Assembly (NCBI GenBank): GCA_947470805.1
Contig: CANIVU010000074.1
Span: forward strand, 1 to 44,254
Length of the DNA stretch: 44,254 nt
Source of the DNA: Acidobacteriota bacterium
GTDB taxonomy: Bacteria > Acidobacteriota > Terriglobia > Bryobacterales > Bryobacteraceae
Direction: 5' to 3'
Below, one piece after another: positions 26,253-35,047 of this stretch. The first letter of the stretch is position 1. Every line of letters begins with the position of its first letter. A program made the translations under genes and the position numbers. A model generated the notes under the pieces. That model saw only the letters and a list, made by a program, of their open reading frames with translations. It did no database searches and was not told the DNA's origin.

Positions 26253-27347
26253 ATGAACCGCAGAAACTTTGCGTTATCGGTCGCCGGAGCCGCCGGAGCC
26301 GGTCAAATCAAGGCCGCCGCCACCACCGGAAACAAGAACGTCCCCTGGTCCCCCGGCATCAAAATGGCCGTGCAGCTCGGCGGCAATCCCACCGACGAAG
26401 ACCTCCAATTCACCAATCAAATCGGCGTTCGCTACACCGCCATCACCATCGACCGCAAAGACGACAACGTCGAAAACTTCCTCCGCATCAAAGCCCGCGT
26501 CGAATCGGCCGGCCTCCGCGTCTGGAACATCGGCCACGACGGCAACCGCAACCAGGAGGAGATCGTCCTCAACCTCCCCGGCCGCGACGCCCGCATCGAA
26601 GCCTACAAGCAGTACCTGAAGAACTGCGGCAAGGCCAATATCAAGTACGTCACCTACGCCCACATGGGCAACGGCATCTGGCATACCGACCGCGAAACCA
26701 CCCGCGGTTCCGCCCCCGCCCGTGGCTACGACATGGCCAAAGGCGGCGAAGGCCTCTGGGCCGGCAAGATCTTCAAGGGGCCCCTCTCCCACGGCCGCGT
26801 CTACACCGAAGCCGAACTCTGGGACAACTACGAATACTTCATCAGCCGCGTCGCCCCGGTCGCCGTGGAAAACGATGTCCGCATCGGCATCCACCCCGAT
26901 GACCCGCCCGTCCCCATGCTCGCCGGCGTTCCCCGCTGCATCTTCGGCACCTTCGAGGGCTACAAAAAAGCGCTCGAAATCGCCAACTCCTCCCACGTCG
27001 GCGTCTGCTTCTGCGTCGGCACCTGGCTCGAAGGCGGCGATCTCATGGGTGCCGACGTCGTCACCGCCATCAAGTATTTCGGCGAACGCGGCAAGATCTG
27101 GAAGGTCCACTTCCGCAACATGTCCGCCCCGCTCCCCCACTTCGTCGAGACCTTCGTCGACAATGGCTACTACGACATGTATTCCGCCATGCGCGCCCTC
27201 CGTGAAGTGAACTTCGACGGCATCGTCATAGGCGATCACTTCCCCCAAATGGCCGGCGGGCCAAAGGTCGCCGTGGCCTACACCGTCGCCTGGATCCGCG
27301 CCATGATCGACCGCGCCAACGCCGAAGCCGCCGCCAAAAAAGCCTGA
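26253..27347 (+). CDS. Exported mannonate dehydratase (UxuA)-like TIM-barrel protein
   Basis: 364 aa, with Tat-like MNRRNFALSVAGAAGAGQ at the start. UxuA hallmarks are IGIHPDDPPVPM (metal-binding His), KVHFRNMSAPLPHFVETFVDNGYYDMY and VIGDHFPQM at the C-terminal metal site. UxuA dehydrates D-mannonate to 2-keto-3-deoxygluconate, a step of glucuronate breakdown. The classical enzyme is cytosolic; a secretion signal is unusual and suggests a periplasmic variant or a sugar-isomerase-like relative. An ATG at 26244 in the same frame is possible but has the TAGGAT box overlapping it. A sigma-factor gene starts 52 bp downstream. Confidence 0.86.
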   Translation: MNRRNFALSVAGAAGAGQIKAAATTGNKNVPWSPGIKMAVQLGGNPTDEDLQFTNQIGVRYTAITIDRKDDNVENFLRIKARVESAGLRVWNIGHDGNRNQEEIVLNLPGRDARIEAYKQYLKNCGKANIKYVTYAHMGNGIWHTDRETTRGSAPARGYDMAKGGEGLWAGKIFKGPLSHGRVYTEAELWDNYEYFISRVAPVAVENDVRIGIHPDDPPVPMLAGVPRCIFGTFEGYKKALEIANSSHVGVCFCVGTWLEGGDLMGADVVTAIKYFGERGKIWKVHFRNMSAPLPHFVETFVDNGYYDMYSAMRALREVNFDGIVIGDHFPQMAGGPKVAVAYTVAWIRAMIDRANAEAAAKKA

Positions 27348-27383
27348 TCCTGACAGCCCCGCCGGCACCGGCGGGGGCGCTGC

Positions 27384-27389
27384 TATACT
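27384..27389 (+). promoter_or_regulatory. -10-like TATACT box before the ECF sigma gene
   Basis: TATACT then 10 nt and ATG at 27400, no Shine-Dalgarno. It follows a GC-rich short inverted repeat (GCCGGCACCGGCGGGGGCGC region) whose role is unclear. Confidence 0.4.
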
Positions 27390-27399
27390 CGCTTTCTAA

Positions 27400-27990
27400 A
27401 TGCCGCTTAATTCTCTCACCGCGCGCATCCGCGAGATGCTGCACGGTGACAAAGTGTCAGAAGAAGCCGTCTTTGCCGAGCTCTACGGCTCCCTCCGTTC
27501 CGCCGCCCGCCACCTGCTACGTCGCGAGGCCGCCAGCGGATGGACACCCACCGAACTCGTCAACGAAACCTACGCCCGCCAGCTCTCCCGCGGTAAATAC
27601 GCCATCACCGACCGCCACCACTTCATCCGCGTCGCCCAACGCGCCATGCGCCATGTCCTGATCGACGCCGCCCGCAGCCGCCAAACCGCCAAACGCGGCG
27701 GTGGCGCCGCCCTCGCCAGCCTCGATGAATCGGGACACGACGCCCCCGTCCTCGCCGACTCCATCGACCCCGAAGAAATTCTCTCTCTCCACAACGCCCT
27801 CGACGCCCTCGCCCGCATGGACCAGCGCGCCGCCGACGTCTTCGAACTCCGCCACTTCTTCGGCTACTCCACCGAAGAAGTCGCCGAAATCCTCGAAGTC
27901 TCCCCCGAACGTGTCCGCGACGACTGGGAATTCTCCCGCACCTGGCTCCGCGACCGCATCCAAACCGACATCCCCGGCGACCGCCCCTAA
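27400..27990 (+). CDS. ECF-type RNA polymerase sigma factor, TIGR02999 family
   Basis: 196 aa. Sigma region 2 runs from about residue 20 (VFAELYGSLRSAARHLLRREAASGWTPTELVNETYAR) with the promoter-melting FIRVAQRAMRHVLIDAAR stretch. Region 4 spans about 130-190 (LDALARMDQRAADVFELRHFFGYSTEEVAEILEVSPERVRDDWEFSRTWLRDRI). The TELVNETYAR and RDW--ARAWL-like ends identify the TIGR02999 group, common in Acidobacteria and Planctomycetes and often encoded beside Ser/Thr kinases. No anti-sigma gene is adjacent. The neighbouring kinase gene (28029-31298, convergent) is a plausible activator. It starts at ATG 27400 with a -10-like TATACT 10 nt upstream. Confidence 0.95.
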   Translation: MPLNSLTARIREMLHGDKVSEEAVFAELYGSLRSAARHLLRREAASGWTPTELVNETYARQLSRGKYAITDRHHFIRVAQRAMRHVLIDAARSRQTAKRGGGAALASLDESGHDAPVLADSIDPEEILSLHNALDALARMDQRAADVFELRHFFGYSTEEVAEILEVSPERVRDDWEFSRTWLRDRIQTDIPGDRP

Positions 27991-27995
27991 CCCAG

Positions 27996-28024
27996 TTTTC
28001 CCTGGGAGCCGGGCTACCGGAAAA
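27996..28024. repeat. Palindromic dispersed repeat, copy A
   Basis: Contains CCTGGGAGCCGGGCTACCGG, flanked by TTTTC and AAAA so that the arms pair (TTTTCC with GGAAAA). It lies between the convergent ECF sigma and kinase genes, where it could act as a bidirectional terminator. The same 20-nt core occurs at copies B and C. Confidence 0.7.
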
Positions 28025-28028
28025 CCCC

Positions 28029-31000
28029 TCAATTCCCGATTTTCCCGACCGAATCTCCACCCAACCACCCCGCCACCGCCCGCCCAAACTCCCCCGCACT
28101 CCGCGGCCGCGCCAACACCTCCATCGCCACCGCCTCCCGCAACGGGCACTCCCCCAACCCCGCCAAATCCGGCCGCAACGCAAACAACTTCTCCTCCAAA
28201 TCCCGCGCCAACTGCCCCGTCTCCGCCCCCAGTCCCATCACGGCCGCCTGCCGCCCCGTCAACAACTCAAAAATCACCAGCGCCAGCGCGTAAATATCGG
28301 TGCCCGGCGCGCCGTACCCCACCAACTGCTCTGGCGCCATATACAACCACGACCCAGCCGCCCGCGTCAGGCTATGCTGCGTCGCCCGCGGGTCTTTCAC
28401 AATCGCAATCGAAAAGTCGATCAACGTCACCGAATCCCCATCCATCAGAATGTTCTCCGGCTTCAAATCCCGATGCACAATCCCCGCCGCATGCAGCGTC
28501 TCCAACGCCCCGCACATCTGTTCGGTAAACAGCCGAATCCGCGCCACCGAAAACGTCTCCCCACGCACCAACAAAGCCCGCAGTGCCTCCCCGCCTACAA
28601 AATTCATCACCAAATACGGCGCCCCGCCCGCCGTCCGCCCATGCCCCAAAAACCGCACAATATGCGGATGCCGCAGCCGCTCCAGCGCTTCCACCTCCTG
28701 CTCCATTCGCGCCGCCAGCCAATCTTTATCCCGCTGCGGCGTCTCCGTATACACCTTCACCGCCACCGTCTCGCCGCTCACAACATCCTCCGCCACATAG
28801 ACGTGCGAAAACCCGCCACTCCCACACCGCCGCCCTAATAAATACCGCTCGCCCAACACCGTTCCCGGCGCCAACACGTCCGTCTCCCCCTCGCCCGCAA
28901 ACACCGGCCGGAATACCTCCCGCGCCCGCGACAACATCCGCAGCACCGCCGGGTCCGACGACTGCCGCCGCCCCTTCAGCGAATCCAGAAACTCCTGCTT
29001 CTGCCGCTGAAACCGCGCCTGCGCCCGCCGCCGCCAAGCCCACTGCCCAACCCCCGCCAACACCAGCGCCACCGATGCCGTCCCGTAATAATACGGGTTC
29101 CGCCGCGCCGGATACGCCGCCCGAATCTTCCACTCCCCAGCCGTTCGCCACTCCCGTCCCGGCCGCACCCGCGCCGACACTTCCAACGTGTGCTCGCCCG
29201 CCCGCAAATCCGCTAGCCGCACCGTCCCATCGGCCGACACCCGCTCCACCCCATCCACACGGAACCGATACTCCAACGCCCCCCGCCGCTCAAAGTACAA
29301 TGACCCAAACCGCAACTCCACCGTCGACCCCTCCTCCGCCTCCCCCATCCGCTCCGGCGCCAACTCCACCGCCCCCGTCCCCCTCTGCAACGAAGCCAAA
29401 AACACCCGCGTCTCCGCCTCCTTCCCAAACATCGCATCGTCCGGATAGAAGTGGTGCAACTCACCCCCCGCGCCCACCCACAACGACCCATCGCTTTCAT
29501 CGAAATGGATCCCCTGCTGCGCCACCTCCACCGCCTCGCCAAACCCCTCAAAATGCCCGAACGGCACCCATTGCGAAGGATCATCCACCGCGTCCAACGG
29601 CGCCACCTTCAGTCCGTCCCGGCTCCCCCGCCAAAGCCAGCCGCGCCGCCTGTCAATGTCCATCGCGTGAATCCGCGAAATCCCGAACCCCCCAGCCTCG
29701 GAATAGTGGTCAATCTGGGGCTTCCCATTCGCCCGCGGCCGGATCCGGCAGTACTCTTCCCGTGTGTTATACCCGTAGAAAATCTCCCCCGCGTTCCGCA
29801 CCGCAATCGCCCGGCCCGAATTCTCCCGCAACCCCTGCGCCACGTCGATCAACTTCCACTCCCCCTCGCGCCCCACCAACAGCCCCGTGTCCGTACACGC
29901 ATACAACGTCCCATCCGCCAGCATCTCCCCGTCCTGCCCGTTGCCCGAAACCGTGTACCCGCGCGGCGTCCGCAGACGCAACTTCCCACCCTCCCGGTCC
30001 AGGACCCGCAACCCAGCCGAACCCAATGCCCACCAGCTCCGCCCCGCCTGGTAAGGCAAAATCTGCAGCACTGTATCTGTCACCCCCGGTTGCGGTTCAG
30101 GCGTTACCAGCCGTCCCTGCTCGTCGTACTCCCGCGCCTCCTCGGCAAACATGCCCGTCAGGAACCGGTCCCCGCCTGTCGGCACAACGCTCGAAATGTT
30201 CAGCATGCTCGCCGCCGGGGTCAACGGCGTCAGCCGCTCCCGCTTGGCGTCCATCCGGTACATCCCCCCATTCCCAACCATCACCCGCGTGCCGTTCGCC
30301 AGCCGCGCCGTATCAATCGGCGCCGTGTCCTGAATGCCTTCTTTCTCTCCCCAATACTCCCAGCGCCGCGGACGGGACCACACCGACAGCCCCACCCCGC
30401 TCCCCAGCCAGTAGCTCCCGTCCATCCCCTGCGCCCAGGCATTGACGTTCGGCGGCAACCCATTCGCGCCCCGCACATGATACGGCCGCGCCGCCCCCTT
30501 CGGGAACACCGCCAGATACGGGCCCGGCAGCCAAATGTTTCCCTCCCGGTCCAGCCCGATCTGTACATTCTCGCTGTACGGCGCCACGTCCCCGCCAAAC
30601 GCCTCCTCCTTCGCCGTCCCCGGGCACCGCCGTGTGGTCACGCCGTTATCCCGCCCCCAGATACACCCCGAATCGTCCCGCACCACCGAGTGCATGTACC
30701 AGCCCTTGCGGTGCATTGGGACTCGCTGAATCCGCGGCGGCCACGCACCAAGGTCGGCCGCGTCAATCCGGCAGGCGTCCGCCTCGCAACCAAACCACAG
30801 GTTCCCCTGGTTGTCGAACATCAGCCGTTCATTCAACTCCGTGGGCACACTCCGCACCCGCTCCATTCCCTGGTCGATCACTGCCAGCCGCTCCCCGCGC
30901 AGCCGCTCGGTCGGCCGCCCAAAGTTCGCAAACACCCGTTCCCCCCGCGCCACCAGCCCATGGATTGGCGCCGTGGACAGTCGCCGCGGCAGGATCCGCC

Positions 31001-31298
31001 GCGCCGGATGCGTCACAAATAGCCCCGTCGTACTCCCGCTCACCACCCATCCATCGCTCGTCACCGCCAGCAGCAGCGTGCCCCGCAGTAAGCCCTGCGG
31101 ATCGGGCACCGCCACGCTCCGCTCCCCGTCAAACTGCAATACCTGATCGGTCGTTGCCACCCACAACGCCCCGCGCCCATCCACGGCCAGCGCCACCGCT
31201 CCGCGAACCGCCGGCGTGCCATCCGCCACTCGGATCGGATACCGCTGCGCCCCCAGCGTCAGACCCGCTATCAGCAGTAAAAATACGCGAACGGCCAT
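28029..31298 (-). CDS. Propeller-type sensor fused to a cytosolic Ser/Thr protein kinase
   Basis: 1089 aa. A signal/anchor (MAVRVFLLLIAGLTLGAQ) precedes about 650 residues of two-component-regulator-type beta-propeller repeats (VDGRGALWVATTDQVLQFDG, DNQGNLWFGCEAD, DREGNIWLPGPY, GSYWLGSGVGLSVW) and a Y_Y_Y-like Ig domain (FGSLYFERRGALEYRFRVDGV). A membrane helix follows (TASVALVLAGVGQWAW), then a charged linker. A C-terminal kinase of about 280 residues has GSGGFSHVY, VAVKVY (Lys), a helix-C Glu, HRDLKPEN and MAPEQL. The DFG motif reads DFS. It probably reports a periplasmic carbohydrate signal to a cytosolic target, perhaps the adjacent ECF sigma. No histidine-kinase domain is present. Confidence 0.9.
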   Translation of the reverse strand: MAVRVFLLLIAGLTLGAQRYPIRVADGTPAVRGAVALAVDGRGALWVATTDQVLQFDGERSVAVPDPQGLLRGTLLLAVTSDGWVVSGSTTGLFVTHPARRILPRRLSTAPIHGLVARGERVFANFGRPTERLRGERLAVIDQGMERVRSVPTELNERLMFDNQGNLWFGCEADACRIDAADLGAWPPRIQRVPMHRKGWYMHSVVRDDSGCIWGRDNGVTTRRCPGTAKEEAFGGDVAPYSENVQIGLDREGNIWLPGPYLAVFPKGAARPYHVRGANGLPPNVNAWAQGMDGSYWLGSGVGLSVWSRPRRWEYWGEKEGIQDTAPIDTARLANGTRVMVGNGGMYRMDAKRERLTPLTPAASMLNISSVVPTGGDRFLTGMFAEEAREYDEQGRLVTPEPQPGVTDTVLQILPYQAGRSWWALGSAGLRVLDREGGKLRLRTPRGYTVSGNGQDGEMLADGTLYACTDTGLLVGREGEWKLIDVAQGLRENSGRAIAVRNAGEIFYGYNTREEYCRIRPRANGKPQIDHYSEAGGFGISRIHAMDIDRRRGWLWRGSRDGLKVAPLDAVDDPSQWVPFGHFEGFGEAVEVAQQGIHFDESDGSLWVGAGGELHHFYPDDAMFGKEAETRVFLASLQRGTGAVELAPERMGEAEEGSTVELRFGSLYFERRGALEYRFRVDGVERVSADGTVRLADLRAGEHTLEVSARVRPGREWRTAGEWKIRAAYPARRNPYYYGTASVALVLAGVGQWAWRRRAQARFQRQKQEFLDSLKGRRQSSDPAVLRMLSRAREVFRPVFAGEGETDVLAPGTVLGERYLLGRRCGSGGFSHVYVAEDVVSGETVAVKVYTETPQRDKDWLAARMEQEVEALERLRHPHIVRFLGHGRTAGGAPYLVMNFVGGEALRALLVRGETFSVARIRLFTEQMCGALETLHAAGIVHRDLKPENILMDGDSVTLIDFSIAIVKDPRATQHSLTRAAGSWLYMAPEQLVGYGAPGTDIYALALVIFELLTGRQAAVMGLGAETGQLARDLEEKLFALRPDLAGLGECPLREAVAMEVLARPRSAGEFGRAVAGWLGGDSVGKIGN

Positions 31299-31311
31299 GG
31301 AGTAAGTTCAC

Positions 31312-31317
31312 AGTGTA
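31312..31317 (-). promoter_or_regulatory. -10-like TACACT box for the sensor-kinase gene
   Basis: TACACT on the minus strand, 13 nt before the ATG at 31298. No Shine-Dalgarno is seen in the gap. Confidence 0.3.
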
Positions 31318-31341
31318 CCCCACGGCCGCTCGCCCGCCCGG

Positions 31342-31890
31342 CTACTTACAGGCCAGATACCGCGCGTAGTTCAGCCGCACGCCGTTCGACGGCTGATACC
31401 CCGTCCCATCAAACTTCTCCGTATACAAAAACGCCTGCTGCCGGCACAGCGTGTCGCTCGGCATCTTGTACAGAACGAACCCGCGCCGGGTCCGGTTCAG
31501 CGGTATGCCCAGGCTGTTCTTGTGAATGTTCCAAGGCGCCGTGTCCATCACGGTCTTGACCACCTTCCCGCCCGGATGCCAGTCATCGACACCCTTCCGC
31601 GCAAAGCCCTCAATCCGCGCATCGTGCGGTCCATCCGGAAAGCTCCACTGCGGCGCCAGCCGTGCGATCTCTTTCTGCAACGCGTCCAGCGCCGCCAGCG
31701 ATTCCGGATCCGAAAACTTCTGCTTAAACTTCTCCGGATACAGCGCCGCGTCTTTCTCGACGGTGGTATCGGCCTGCAAATAGCCATCGGCGCCCGCCAT
31801 TCGCGCCTGGAGCTTTTCCACCTGTTTAGCGGCAAAGCCGGCGCCAAACAGCGCGCCGGCCACAAGGGTAAGTAAGAGGGTATGTTTCAT
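31342..31890 (-). CDS. Small exported protein of unknown function
   Basis: 182 aa, with signal peptide MKHTLLLTLVAGALFGAGFA. It starts with a good Shine-Dalgarno (GGAAGG 6 nt before the ATG). The mature part is helical and charged (KQVEKLQARMAGADGYLQADTTVEKDAALYPEKFKQKF), then aromatic-rich (WSFPDGPHDARIEGFARKGVDDWHPGG, GFVLYKMPSDTLCRQQAFLYTEKFDG). Two Cys near the C-terminus may form a disulfide. No domain recognised. The pseudogene starts 1.65 kb upstream on the same strand and copy 2 of the 54-bp element lies between them. Confidence 0.75.
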   Translation of the reverse strand: MKHTLLLTLVAGALFGAGFAAKQVEKLQARMAGADGYLQADTTVEKDAALYPEKFKQKFSDPESLAALDALQKEIARLAPQWSFPDGPHDARIEGFARKGVDDWHPGGKVVKTVMDTAPWNIHKNSLGIPLNRTRRGFVLYKMPSDTLCRQQAFLYTEKFDGTGYQPSNGVRLNYARYLACK

Positions 31891-31945
31891 ATGAGCCTTC
31901 CCAATTGGTCTCGCAATCTCCCTCTCTCCCGGATCACCTCCCCGT

Positions 31946-31999
31946 AAAACACCCGCAATATTATGGTGTCAGTCACCTCATTTTTTTCCGTAAAACGTT
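31946..31999 (+). repeat. 54-bp dispersed element, copy 2
   Basis: Same element as 24899-24952 with three mismatches, one of which breaks the palindrome (GGTGTCAGTCACC). It lies between two minus-strand genes, so its T-tract points against their transcription and it cannot serve as their terminator. Flanking CCGTAAAAC occurs on both sides (31942-31950 and 31988-31996), a possible direct repeat. Confidence 0.7.
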
Positions 32000-32019
32000 C
32001 TTCTCACGCCATCCCGCCC

Positions 32020-33544
32020 CTACTCCACCCGGAACGTCACCGTCGAAACATTCGCAATGCCGTCCTCCTGCCGGATCACAATCTGCTTCTGCCCCGGCCC
32101 GATCCGCACCGGCAGCGGCCCCAAATTAATCTGGTCCAACCCCTGATACTGCCCCTGCGCCACCGGCACCGCCTTCGTCAACGGGTCGAACAGCAGACCC
32201 TCCGTCCGCACCTACCGCGCCGACACTTTCAAAAACGTCCCCGCCGCCACCCCCTTCCCGTTCTATGCCGCCGTGTAAATGGCCGTCGCCTCCACCTCCA
32301 CCTCTACCGTAATCCGCTGCCCGCCAATCGCGATCTGCGCCAACCCCGCCGCTGTCCCCGCCGGAATCAGATACAGCAACTGCCCCTGCGACACAAAGTA
32401 CAACGGCGCCAGCCGCGCCGTGCCCTTGGCATCCGTCACCGTCACCTGCACCTCGCCCAGCGTCGTCGGCCACGGGTTCGCCGTCGCCACAATCGCCTCC
32501 GGCGCCACCGCCCCGCTCACCGCATAACTCGCGCTCGAAATCGTCGCAATCGCCGGCCCCGGTGTCGCCCCCGTCATCCAGTTCCACAAGAGTTCGTAGT
32601 AGCTATACGCCGTCCCATTCGGCCCCGACCGGATCTTCCTTCCCATAAATCCATCGGTATTGCTCCACGTCACGTGCACCCCGCACAGCCGCCCCACCGC
32701 TCCCGGCGTAAAGTTAATCGCCGCCTTCTCCACCGCCGTGTTCCGCAAATGCCCCAACGCCGTCAGCTGGTCGTGCAGCGTCTGGCTGATTTGTGCCGGC
32801 GTAATGGGAATCCCCGATCCACCAGATCCTGAATCTGGAAAACCGGTGTCGTAATGTGGTTCAGCTCCACACACCCGTTATCGGCGCACACATACCTCGC
32901 CCCCGGATGCGCAGCCAGGCAGGAGTCGTCCAACTGGTTATTCATCAGCGCGAACTCTTTTTCAGACGACGCCGTCTTGGTCACAGACACCGGGTCCCTC
33001 GGATCGCCCGCCGGAAACCCTTGCCGCCCATTCACGTTCGGCATAAACGTCGACTCCAGATTGCCCCGCAGCCGCGCCGCAATCCGGTCCAGGTGCGTCC
33101 GCACCGCCGTCGCCCCGGCCGAATCGCCGGAAATCAGCACGTCCGTCGCATCGGACAACTTCGGCATCCCCGCCACCCCAGCCAGCAGCGCCGCAATCGT
33201 CGCCCCCCGGTAGTGCGCCGTATAGGGCTTCGTCGAGTCCGTCTCACTCCGGAATACCACGTCCGATTTCTGCCCCTGCCCGGTATCTGACGAACAGTAA
33301 TTCACTATCACCGCCCCCCCGCCCCCGCCCGCACATACATGAACGCCGGCGTGCCATCGTTGCAAACCGCCCCAGGTGCGTTCAAAACAATCCGTTTCAT
33401 ATCCCCGTTCGGGCTCGGTCCTCCCGGGCTCAGCCGCGGCTTCCCCGTCGGCGTATTCGCGCGAATCGATGTCTCCCGAATGTTCGGAACCGTCTGGGAA
33501 AAGGCGCCAACAGCGCCGAGAATCAGCAGGAGTGTAAGTCGCAT
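32020..33544 (-). pseudogene. Decayed pectinacetylesterase-like exported esterase
   Basis: Fragments in two frames rebuild one protein. The first (33544 down to about 33308) has a signal peptide MRLTLLLILGAVGAFSQ and GAVCNDGTPAFMYVRAG. After a G-rich run the frame shifts to AVIVNYCSSDTGQGQKSDVVF, DVLISGDSAGATAV (the nucleophile-Ser motif) and CVELNHITTPVFQIQDLVD. A second shift near 32815 leads to IPITPAQISQTLHDQL and a C-terminal beta-rich domain of the type seen at the end of many acidobacterial exported proteins. That domain is interrupted by TAG at 32263-32265 and TAG at 32212-32214. The expected block with the oxyanion-hole GGGWC motif, between the first two pieces, is missing, implying a deletion. 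Clearly inactive as written. Confidence 0.85.
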
Positions 33545-33628
33545 ATCGGGTTTGTCACTCATATTTCGCAAAACCCCGAAAACCTGGATCGCAGAAAACG
33601 AACCCACCCCGAATGGGACAATAGGCCC

Positions 33629-35047
33629 GTGGCGCCCCCAACCATCATCCTGGCCATCGATAGCGCCGAAACCCGTCTCTTCGAGCGCTACGCCGCCGCC
33701 GGGCACCTCCCTTTCCTCGGCCGTTTCGTCAAGGACTGGCGCATCGTCGAAGGCCCCCACCACTTCTGCGAAATGGGTGCCTGGACGACCTTCTGGTCCG
33801 GAGTCCCCGCCGTCGAACACGGCTACCACTGCATCCGCCGCCTCCTCCCCGGCCAGTACGCCGTCGAACTCTGCCACCGCCCCCTCAAGCCCTGCCCGCC
33901 CTTCTGGACAGACCTCCCCAGCTCCGTCTCCCTCTGGGACGCCCAGGAAGTCGATCCCGACCCCGCCCTCCCCGGCGAACAGCTCTGCAACTGGCGCACC
34001 TCCTACGCCGAGCGCTGCCCTCCCATCCCAGCCTCCCACCCGGAATCCCTCCTGCCCGACATCGAAGCCCGCTATGGCCCCGCCTCCCGCCCCGTGGCTA
34101 TCAACCTCCGCGATACCCCCGAGCGCCGCGAAAAGTACTTCCGCCAATCCAAAGAGCGCATCGCCGCCACCGGCCGCCTCTTCCGCGAAGCCCTCACCAA
34201 AGGCGGCCGCGACCTCTACATCTTCGGCACCGCCGAACTCCACAGCGCCGGCCACCTCTGCTGGACCTATGACGACGACGGCGAACGCCGCATGCTCGAA
34301 CTCCACCAGGACATGGACCGCGAACTCGAAGCAGTCTGCCGCCTCGCCCCGGAAGGCGCGAAGATCCTCGCCGTCTCCGCCTACGGCATCTACGAGAACT
34401 ACCCCTGTTCCGACGTCGCCGAACAGATCCTCCGCGGCCTCGGCTACCAGGTCGCCCCAACTGGCGGCGGCAAGTCGCTGAAAAGCCTCCTCCCCCTCCC
34501 CCTCCGCCGCAAGATCGGCGAGTATCTCCCCATGGAGACCCAGGAGCGGCTTATCAACGAAGGCCTCCGCGCCAACACCGACTGGAGCCGCTCCGTCGCC
34601 TTCGGCATGCCCACCCTCTACACCGGCTACATCCGCATCAACCTCCGCGGCCGCGAACCCCAGGGCATTGTCGAACCCGGCCCGGAGTACGACGCGCTAG
34701 TCGAAAAGATCGCCAACGACTTCGCCCAACTCGAAAGCCCGGCCCCGTCAAAGATCCGCCGCATCGCCCAGCTCAGCGGCGGCATCCCCCAGCATTTGCC
34801 GGACATCATGATCAGCTGGCAGGAGCGCGAGACCCCCTGGGAGTCCGTAGTCCACCCCCGCTATCAGGCTCCGTTGCCGAAGCACAAATTCCACCGCAGC
34901 ACCTATCACAGCTACCGCGGCTTCATCGGCGCCCTGGACCCCAAACTACTGGAAGGCGTCCCCCAAACGCTCGACATCCCCGACGTCGCCGCCCACCTCC
35001 GCCGGATTTCCCTGGGAGCCGGGCTACCGGGAAAGTCCTTGATTTAG
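33629..35047 (+). CDS. Alkaline-phosphatase-superfamily phosphodiesterase-like protein
   Basis: 472 aa, GTG start. The N-terminal core has the superfamily pattern: an early Asp (IILAIDSAETRLFERY, D11), the nucleophile-Thr region (MGAWTTFWSGVPAVEHG, T53/54), and GTAELHSAGHLCW (E203, H205, H209). The usual S-D/H-H-G metal-binding motif reads S250-A-Y-G, so at least one metal ligand is missing and activity is doubtful. The C-terminus is RRISLGAGLPGKSLI, where the last ten residues are encoded by repeat copy B. The final 4 bp overlap the end of the convergent GT2 gene. It may modify or cleave phosphate or glycan esters next to the glycosyltransferases. Confidence 0.82.
   Translation: MAPPTIILAIDSAETRLFERYAAAGHLPFLGRFVKDWRIVEGPHHFCEMGAWTTFWSGVPAVEHGYHCIRRLLPGQYAVELCHRPLKPCPPFWTDLPSSVSLWDAQEVDPDPALPGEQLCNWRTSYAERCPPIPASHPESLLPDIEARYGPASRPVAINLRDTPERREKYFRQSKERIAATGRLFREALTKGGRDLYIFGTAELHSAGHLCWTYDDDGERRMLELHQDMDRELEAVCRLAPEGAKILAVSAYGIYENYPCSDVAEQILRGLGYQVAPTGGGKSLKSLLPLPLRRKIGEYLPMETQERLINEGLRANTDWSRSVAFGMPTLYTGYIRINLRGREPQGIVEPGPEYDALVEKIANDFAQLESPAPSKIRRIAQLSGGIPQHLPDIMISWQERETPWESVVHPRYQAPLPKHKFHRSTYHSYRGFIGALDPKLLEGVPQTLDIPDVAAHLRRISLGAGLPGKSLI
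35006..35035. repeat. Palindromic dispersed repeat, copy B, inside a coding end
   Basis: Contains the same core CCTGGGAGCCGGGCTACCGG, flanked by TTTC and GAAA. It lies between the convergent phosphodiesterase-like and GT2 genes and is translated as the former's last residues. It was probably inserted or retained at the 3' end of the gene. Confidence 0.7.

Noticed and set aside
29451-31022. Plus-strand ORF of 523 codons opposite the sensor kinase
   Set aside because: Its product is Pro/Arg-rich without hydrophobic core, a typical shadow of a high-G+C gene on the other strand.
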